Assembly (NCBI RefSeq): GCF_947494055.1
Contig: NZ_CANLTR010000015.1
Coordinates: 1-64,000 of the forward strand
Reading direction: 5' to 3'
Source: an uncultured Jannaschia sp.
GTDB lineage: Bacteria; Pseudomonadota; Alphaproteobacteria; Rhodobacterales; Rhodobacteraceae
Length of the DNA stretch: 64,000 nucleotides
Shown here in pieces: positions 59,229-64,000 of this stretch. Under the pieces are notes generated by a model. That model saw nothing but the letters and a program-made list of their open reading frames with translations. It was not told the origin of the DNA and did no database searches. The position numbers were made by a program, and so were the translations under genes. The stretch's first letter is position 1. Each line of letters opens with the position of its first letter.

Positions 59229-61075
59229 TCCGCCGCCTCCTGCGCACGGGTGTCGATGAAGCCGCCCGACTGCCGCGCCCAGAACTTGGCGTAGAGGCCG
59301 CCCTGCCCGAGCAGCGCCTCGTGCGTGCCCTCCTCGACGATGCGGCCGTCGTCGACGACCACGATCCGGTCCATCGCGGCGATGGTGGAGAGGCGGTGCG
59401 CGATGGCGATGACCGTCTTGCCCTCCATCATCCCGTAGAGCGTGTCCTGAATCGCCGCCTCGATCTCGCTGTCGAGCGCGCTTGTCGCCTCGTCGAGCAC
59501 CAGCACCGGCGCGTCCTTCAGGATCACACGGGCCAGCGCCACGCGCTGCCGCTGGCCACCGGACAACTTGACGCCCCGCTCGCCCACCTGCGCGTCGTAG
59601 CCGGAATTGCCCTCCGGATCGGCAAGGTCGAGGATGAAGTCATGCGCCTGCGCCTTCTTCGCGGCGGCGTAGACCTCCGTGTCGGTGGCGTCGATCCGGC
59701 CGTAGCGGATGTTCTCCATCACCGAGCGGTGCAGGAGCGAGCTGTCCTGCTGCACCATGCCGATCGCGTGCCGCAGGCTCTGCTGCGTCACCTGCGTTAC
59801 ATCCTGCCCGTCGAGCGTGATGCGGCCCCGCTCCGGGTCGTAGAACCGCAGGAGCAGCTTCACCAGCGTGGACTTGCCCGCGCCCGAGCGGCCGACCACG
59901 CCAACCTTCTCGCCCGCGCGGACATGCAGCGTCAGGTCGGTGATCCCGCCCTTGGCCCCGCCGTAATGGTGCGTCACGTCGTCGAAGGCGATCTTGCCCT
60001 GCGTCAGGCGCAGCGGCACGGCATCCGGCGCGTCGGTCAGGCAGATCGGCTGGGCGATGGTCTCGAGCCCCTCGGCCACGATGCCGAGGGAGCGGAAGAA
60101 CGTCGACAGCGCCCACATGATCCAGCCGGTCATCGCGTTCAGACGCAGCACCAGCGCCGTCGCCGCCGCGACCACGCCGACCGTCGTCTGCCCCTGCATC
60201 CACAGGAGCACCGCCCAGCCGACCACGCCCACGATCAGCAGCCCGTTCAGGACAACGAGCGCCACGTCCATGATCGTGAAGAGCCGCATCTCGGTGGCGA
60301 AGGTGCTCCGCGTCGTCTCGATCGCCTCGCGCGCGTAGGTCAGCTCCTGCCCCTCATGCGCGAAGAGCTTGACCGAGTGGACGTTGGTATAGGCATCGAC
60401 CACGCGTCCCGTCGTCATCGACCGCGCGTCCGAGGAAGCCTTGGAGGCCGGCCCGATCCGCCGCATCGTCCAGCGCACGAGCCCCCCGTAGAGCACGATC
60501 CAGACCAGCATCGGGATCAGCAACCGGGCATCGGCGTCGAACAGCAGGACCGCCGCGCCGACCAGATAGGCGACGGCGAACGTGATCGCGTCGAAGACCT
60601 GGAAGATGGCGTCGCCCGCGGCCGTGGGCGTCTGCATGATCCGGTTGGCGACGCGGCCGGCGAAGTCGTTCTCGAACCAGCCGACGGACTGGCCCAGCAC
60701 CTGGTTGTGCGCGCGCCAGCGGAACATCGCGCCCATCTGTGGCAGGATGGCGTTGTTCAAGAGCATCACGTCGAGCGTCTGGATCGCCGGACGGATCACC
60801 AGGATGAACACGGCCACGAGGATTAGCTCGAGCCCGTGGTCGCGGGCGAGTTCGGCCGGCGTCGTGTCCGACAGGATGTCGACGATCCGTCCCATATAGG
60901 CGATCAGCCCGATCTCCACCGCGGCGACCGCAACGGAGATCAGGGCGGTGACGGCGAAGAGGCGGTGGAACGGCTGCGTCCATGATTTCAGGAACGGCCA
61001 GAGCCGGGCGGGCGGGGTCTCGTCCCCCTGATGCGGTGCATAGGGGTCGACGCGGGATTCGAAGAAGCGGAACAT
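59225..61075 (-). CDS. ABC half-exporter (fused membrane and ATPase), first copy
   Basis: A 616-residue half-transporter closely similar to the downstream one. The membrane domain (about 35-330) carries VGWFENDFAGRVANRIMQTP. The ATPase domain has Walker A GRSGAGKST, signature LSGGQRQRVALARVILK and Walker B VLVLDEATSALDSE. Both copies end with W(E/A)RQSGGFI(G/D)T, which marks them as paralogues. Start ATG 61075 is preceded by AAAGG. Order: this gene, GIY-YIG/DUF4357, second half-transporter, all coupled by ATGA. Confidence 0.93.
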   Translation of the reverse strand: MFRFFESRVDPYAPHQGDETPPARLWPFLKSWTQPFHRLFAVTALISVAVAAVEIGLIAYMGRIVDILSDTTPAELARDHGLELILVAVFILVIRPAIQTLDVMLLNNAILPQMGAMFRWRAHNQVLGQSVGWFENDFAGRVANRIMQTPTAAGDAIFQVFDAITFAVAYLVGAAVLLFDADARLLIPMLVWIVLYGGLVRWTMRRIGPASKASSDARSMTTGRVVDAYTNVHSVKLFAHEGQELTYAREAIETTRSTFATEMRLFTIMDVALVVLNGLLIVGVVGWAVLLWMQGQTTVGVVAAATALVLRLNAMTGWIMWALSTFFRSLGIVAEGLETIAQPICLTDAPDAVPLRLTQGKIAFDDVTHHYGGAKGGITDLTLHVRAGEKVGVVGRSGAGKSTLVKLLLRFYDPERGRITLDGQDVTQVTQQSLRHAIGMVQQDSSLLHRSVMENIRYGRIDATDTEVYAAAKKAQAHDFILDLADPEGNSGYDAQVGERGVKLSGGQRQRVALARVILKDAPVLVLDEATSALDSEIEAAIQDTLYGMMEGKTVIAIAHRLSTIAAMDRIVVVDDGRIVEEGTHEALLGQGGLYAKFWARQSGGFIDTRAQEAAE

Positions 61076-61159
61076 CGGGGGCCTTTCGGGCTTGCCCCGC
61101 ATATAACGCCCCCGCCCGGAATTGCCATCCGGAGGCCGGCGCAAGGCCGGGCCTGCGCG

Positions 61160-62317
61160 TCAGTCCCGCGCGGCGCGCAGGGCCGTGTCCCGTAAGGCCG
61201 CGCGCGACACCTCGCCCGCCCGCGCCCGCCAGAGCGCGCGGGCCTGCGCCAATCCGTCGCCCAGCGCCCGGCCGGAGAGTTCCGGCATCAGGTCGGCGGC
61301 AGAGAGCGGGAAGGTCGCGTCGGCCCCGGCCTCGGCCGCCGCCATCTCGGCGGGGTCGAGGGGTCGGGCCACCAGCGCCGCGCGGATGGCGAGCGCGTCG
61401 CGGGCACGGACCGCCCCCAGCGCGTCGCCGAGCGCGAAGGCGGACGCCTCCCCCCGCGCGGCCTCCAACAGGGCGACGACGGTGCGGGCCTCCGCGTTCG
61501 ACAACCGCAGGCGGGCCGTATCTCCGCCCAGCGCCGCAAGCCGCACGGTCCATTCCGAAGGCCGCGGCTCCAGATGGACGAGCACCGGCAGCGCCGCCGG
61601 CTCCGACCCCGGCAGGACGCGCCAGAGAAGCCCCGCCTGCGCCATCGCGGCGACGGACGGGGCGGGGTCGGCGGCGGCGAGGAGACGGCGCATCTCGTGG
61701 CCGATCCGCTCGGCGCTGAGCCGGTCGAGCCCGTCGCCCGCCGCCGCGCAGGCAGCGAGCCCGTCGGCGTCGATCCCGTGATCCGGATCGCCGTACCACG
61801 CGGTGAACCGGAAGAAGCGCAGGATGCGGAGGTAATCCTCCGCAATGCGCGCGGAGGGATCGCCGATGAAGCGCAGCCGTCGGGCATGCAGGTCGGGCAG
61901 GCCGCCCAGAGGGTCGATCACCGTCCCGTCCGCCTCGGCGTAGAGCGCGTTCATCGTGAAGTCGCGCCGCGCCGCGTCCTCGGTCACGTCGTCCGAAAAG
62001 GCGACCGTGGCGTGCCGCCCGTCGGTGGCGACGTCGCGGCGGAAGGTCGTGACCTCGTGCGGGATGCCGTCCGCGACGACGGTGATCGTGCCGTGGTCGA
62101 TGCCGGTGGGGACGGCCTTCAGCCCGGCCGCCTCGGCCAGCGCCATCACCCGCTCGGGCCGGGCATCCGTGGCGAGGTCGACATCCGCGACCGGCGCGCC
62201 GAGAGCGGCGTTGCGCACGCAGCCGCCCACGGCCAGAGCTCGGTGGCCGGCCCCGGTCAGCATCGCGAACACCACCTGCGTGGGCGCCGCGTTCAGCCAG
62301 TCGCCGTCGATGTGCAT
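61160..62317 (-). CDS. CCA tRNA nucleotidyltransferase/poly(A) polymerase family
   Basis: A 385-residue class II nucleotidyltransferase that adds or repairs the tRNA CCA end. The active site contains ALAVGGCVRNAALGAPVADV with the DVDLAT aspartates, then RRDFTMNALYAEADG and DPLGGLPDLHARRLRFIGDP. ARIAEDYLRILRFFRFTAWY is typical of the family. ATG 62317 overlaps the 3' end of the NUDIX gene by 25 bases. The start context is GGACGGA. Confidence 0.93.
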   Translation of the reverse strand: MHIDGDWLNAAPTQVVFAMLTGAGHRALAVGGCVRNAALGAPVADVDLATDARPERVMALAEAAGLKAVPTGIDHGTITVVADGIPHEVTTFRRDVATDGRHATVAFSDDVTEDAARRDFTMNALYAEADGTVIDPLGGLPDLHARRLRFIGDPSARIAEDYLRILRFFRFTAWYGDPDHGIDADGLAACAAAGDGLDRLSAERIGHEMRRLLAAADPAPSVAAMAQAGLLWRVLPGSEPAALPVLVHLEPRPSEWTVRLAALGGDTARLRLSNAEARTVVALLEAARGEASAFALGDALGAVRARDALAIRAALVARPLDPAEMAAAEAGADATFPLSAADLMPELSGRALGDGLAQARALWRARAGEVSRAALRDTALRAARD

Positions 62318-62898
62318 TCCGTCCGCTCCGCCAGTCCCCTGAGCATCCGGGCCGTAGCGCCCCAGATGTAATAGGGCCCGTAGGGCACCGCGTAGTAGCG
62401 CCGCCACGTCCCGCGCCATTGCCGCCGCTCGATCGTGTAGTTCGCCGGGTCGAGCACATGGGCGAGCGGCACGGTGAAGACCTCGTCCACCTCGCCCGGC
62501 TCCGGCACCCAGTCGAAGGCGGGGACCGTCGCCACGACGGGGGTGACGGTGAAGCCGGTCACCGTCTCGTGCGAGGGTAGCCGGCCCAGGACGCGCGCCG
62601 TGCCGCCCGGCAAGCCGACCTCCTCGCCCGCTTCGCGCAGGGCCGCCATCTCGGGCGTTTCCCCCGCCTCGAGCTTGCCGCCGGGAAAGGCGACCTGGCC
62701 GGGATGGTGACGCAGCTTCGAGCTGCGCTTGGTCAGAAGCACGCGCGTCCCGTTCGGCCCGTCCATCAGCGGCACGAGAACTGCCGCATCGCGCAAGATA
62801 CGGCGGCCCGGCAGGACGACATCCGGGTTCAGGTCGAAATCGGACGAGTCGCTGCCGCCCGGGCGCGCCAGAGCGGCGGCAATGGCCTCAATCCGCAT
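62293..62898 (-). CDS. NUDIX hydrolase, CoA pyrophosphatase type
   Basis: A 201-residue hydrolase. The NUDIX box is GGKLEAGETPEMAALREAGE (EVGL follows) with the metal-binding Glu residues. SSKLRHHPGQVAFPGGK before it is the UPF0035/CoA-pyrophosphatase signature. It cleaves CoA or similar nucleotides. ATG 62898 overlaps the hslO stop by 11 bases, with GAGG nine bases before it; its 3' end overlaps the CCA enzyme gene. Confidence 0.92.
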   Translation of the reverse strand: MRIEAIAAALARPGGSDSSDFDLNPDVVLPGRRILRDAAVLVPLMDGPNGTRVLLTKRSSKLRHHPGQVAFPGGKLEAGETPEMAALREAGEEVGLPGGTARVLGRLPSHETVTGFTVTPVVATVPAFDWVPEPGEVDEVFTVPLAHVLDPANYTIERRQWRGTWRRYYAVPYGPYYIWGATARMLRGLAERTECTSTATG

Positions 62899-63886
62899 CC
62901 TTCGTGGCCTCGAATCCCAGCGTCGCGGGGTCGAACTCGTAATGGGCGCCGCAGAACTGGCAATCCGCCGTCACCTGCCCGTCCTCGGTCGTCATGTGAC
63001 CGATGTCCTTCTGGGAATAGATCGACAGCGACTGGCGCACCTTGTCGGCCGAGCAGGTGCAGCCGAAGCGCACCGGCTGCGGGTCGAAGACGCGCGGTCC
63101 CTCCTCGTGGAACAGGCGCAGGAGCAGGTCCGTCGGCGCGACCGTCGGCCCGATCAACTCCAGCTCTTCCGTCGTGTCGAGGAGGATATTGGCGCGGTTC
63201 CAGTTCTCCTCGGCATCGTCGTCGAGGATGTCGGAGGCGGTGAGCAGCCCGCCCTCGCCCGACCCGCCGCCTGTCGCGAAGGGCGAAGCCTTCGGCATGT
63301 GCTGCAGCATCACGCCGCCCGCACGCCAACCCTCTGGCGCGCCGGGGACCTGCGAGCGGCCGTAGGCCAGCGCGAACCGGGTCGGAATCTGCTCGGACTG
63401 CGCGAAATACGTCTCCGCGCAGGCGGCGAGGCTGCCGCCCGCGAGGGGCGTGATCCCCTGATAGGGCGTCATTCCGCGCCCCTGGTCGATCAGGATCGCG
63501 AAGTAGCCCTGGCCCACGAGGTCGAACGGCCGGACCTCCGGCCCGAGCTCGTCCTGCCGATCGCGGTCGAAGCTGGCCCAGGCGCGGATGCGCGCCGGCT
63601 GGCCGTCCTCGGTCGGGCCGTAATAATCGGTCGCCAGAAGCCGTGCCGGCCCGTCGCCGCGGACCTGTAGCGACAGCTTCCAGCGGAGCTTGATCGTCTG
63701 CCCGATCAGCGCGGTCAGCAGCGACATCTCGGCCACAAGCGCCTCGATGGCCGGCGGGTAGTCGTGCTGAGACAGCACCTCGGCCAAGGCGTTGTCGAGA
63801 CGTGCCACCCGGCCGCGAATGTCGCTCGCGTCGAGCTGAAAGGGCAATACGGTGTCGTCCCAGAGGCGGGGGAGGGTCTCGTTCAT
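62888..63886 (-). CDS. hslO: Redox-regulated chaperone Hsp33
   Basis: A 332-residue chaperone that is activated when its zinc-bound cysteines are oxidised. The C-terminal zinc motif is CTCSADK, then CQFC about 30 residues later. N-terminal fold stretches are LSLLTALIGQTIKLRWKLSL-like and YQGITPLAGGSLAACAETYF. EGPRVFDPQPVRFGC leads into the zinc domain. ATG 63886 has GAAGGA nine bases upstream. It heads the hslO-NUDIX-CCA minus-strand run. The region before it carries GCCCCGC/GCGGGGC inverted repeats (63906-63932). Confidence 0.95.
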   Translation of the reverse strand: MNETLPRLWDDTVLPFQLDASDIRGRVARLDNALAEVLSQHDYPPAIEALVAEMSLLTALIGQTIKLRWKLSLQVRGDGPARLLATDYYGPTEDGQPARIRAWASFDRDRQDELGPEVRPFDLVGQGYFAILIDQGRGMTPYQGITPLAGGSLAACAETYFAQSEQIPTRFALAYGRSQVPGAPEGWRAGGVMLQHMPKASPFATGGGSGEGGLLTASDILDDDAEENWNRANILLDTTEELELIGPTVAPTDLLLRLFHEEGPRVFDPQPVRFGCTCSADKVRQSLSIYSQKDIGHMTTEDGQVTADCQFCGAHYEFDPATLGFEATKDAD

Positions 63887-63979
63887 GGCGGGTGTCCTTC
63901 GCATCGCCCCGCTTCAAACTCGTGGGCGGGGCTGGCATCACGCCGCAGATATAGGGTTCGGCAGCCGAGGATAAACCCC

Positions 63980-64000
63980 ATGATACCCCGCTACGGAACG
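63980..64000 (+). CDS. First codons of a divergent gene, possibly adenylosuccinate lyase
   Basis: ATG 63980 is preceded by GAGG nine bases upstream and reads MIPRYGT to the window edge. MIPRY is how many alphaproteobacterial PurB (adenylosuccinate lyase) proteins begin. Only seven codons are visible, so this is a hint. It would be divergent from hslO. Confidence 0.3.

Noticed and set aside
59321-60826. Roughly 500-codon plus-strand frame opposite the first ABC exporter
   Set aside because: Low-complexity, charged composition and no ribosome site; the opposite strand encodes a complete ABC transporter. Similar frames opposite many genes in this window were dropped for the same reason.

Overview
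The window looks like chromosomal DNA of an alphaproteobacterium of the Rhodobacteraceae (Roseobacter-type). GC content is very high (roughly 70% in most coding lines I counted), genes are tightly packed with many ATGA/GTGA start-stop overlaps, and several gene sets point to this family: leuD/leuB separated by a membrane protein and an EEP-fold protein, the ilvE-petP-petR-deacetylase-xseB-ispA-dxs run, DUF2794, and a PetP/PetR pair. The family assignment comes from gene content and remembered neighbourhoods; it was not computed. I saw no rRNA, tRNA, CRISPR array or prophage. The only mobile-element trace is a truncated IS256-type transposase fragment at the left edge.

Layout. 1-6.1 kb (minus): IS remnant, an EamA exporter, leuB, a degenerate-looking EEP protein, a membrane protein, leuD and a DUF4198 metal-handling protein. 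6.1-9 kb: a HupE-like permease whose start codon overlaps that of the DUF4198 gene, a type IB topoisomerase, and gluconate 5-dehydrogenase. 9-16.9 kb: L-idonate dehydrogenase, a LacI regulator with a clear operator, and a five-gene sugar catabolism/ABC import operon of unknown substrate. 17-24.5 kb: a channel-like membrane protein and a minus-strand run made of a coiled-coil chemoreceptor-like protein, a degenerate P-loop/winged-helix protein, an MscS channel, an M20 amidohydrolase and an acetamidase, plus an SDR. 24.6-43 kb: mixed housekeeping and accessory genes (membrane-fused spermidine-synthase-like protein, Crp/Fnr regulator, class IV aminotransferase, YggT, MFS carriers, MepA, sulfotransferase, glycosyltransferase, asd, MuiA-like protein, carbonic anhydrase, leucyl aminopeptidase, NlpC/P60 peptidase). 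43.2-50 kb: ilvE facing petP/petR, then a deacetylase and the isoprenoid genes xseB-ispA-dxs. 50-55 kb: exopolysaccharide-related yjbE-like/yjbF/yjbH on the minus strand, next to an epimerase-sugar transferase pair on the plus strand. 55-64 kb (minus): an RNA methyltransferase, two ABC half-exporters with a GIY-YIG/DUF4357 gene translationally coupled between them, CCA-adding enzyme, NUDIX hydrolase, Hsp33, and the first codons of a divergent gene at the right edge.

How the genes work together. IdnO and IdnD interconvert idonate, 5-ketogluconate and gluconate beside a LacI-controlled importer plus isomerase/oxidoreductase pair, which suggests a sugar-acid or polyol utilisation island. XseB-IspA-Dxs is a conserved isoprenoid cassette. 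The yjb genes and sugar transferase form a surface-polysaccharide patch. The least explained parts are the coiled coil/P-loop-like/MscS trio and the ABC-GIY-YIG-ABC operon, whose DUF4357 part has a GC content near 52% in otherwise very GC-rich DNA. These are the best candidates for undescribed biology.
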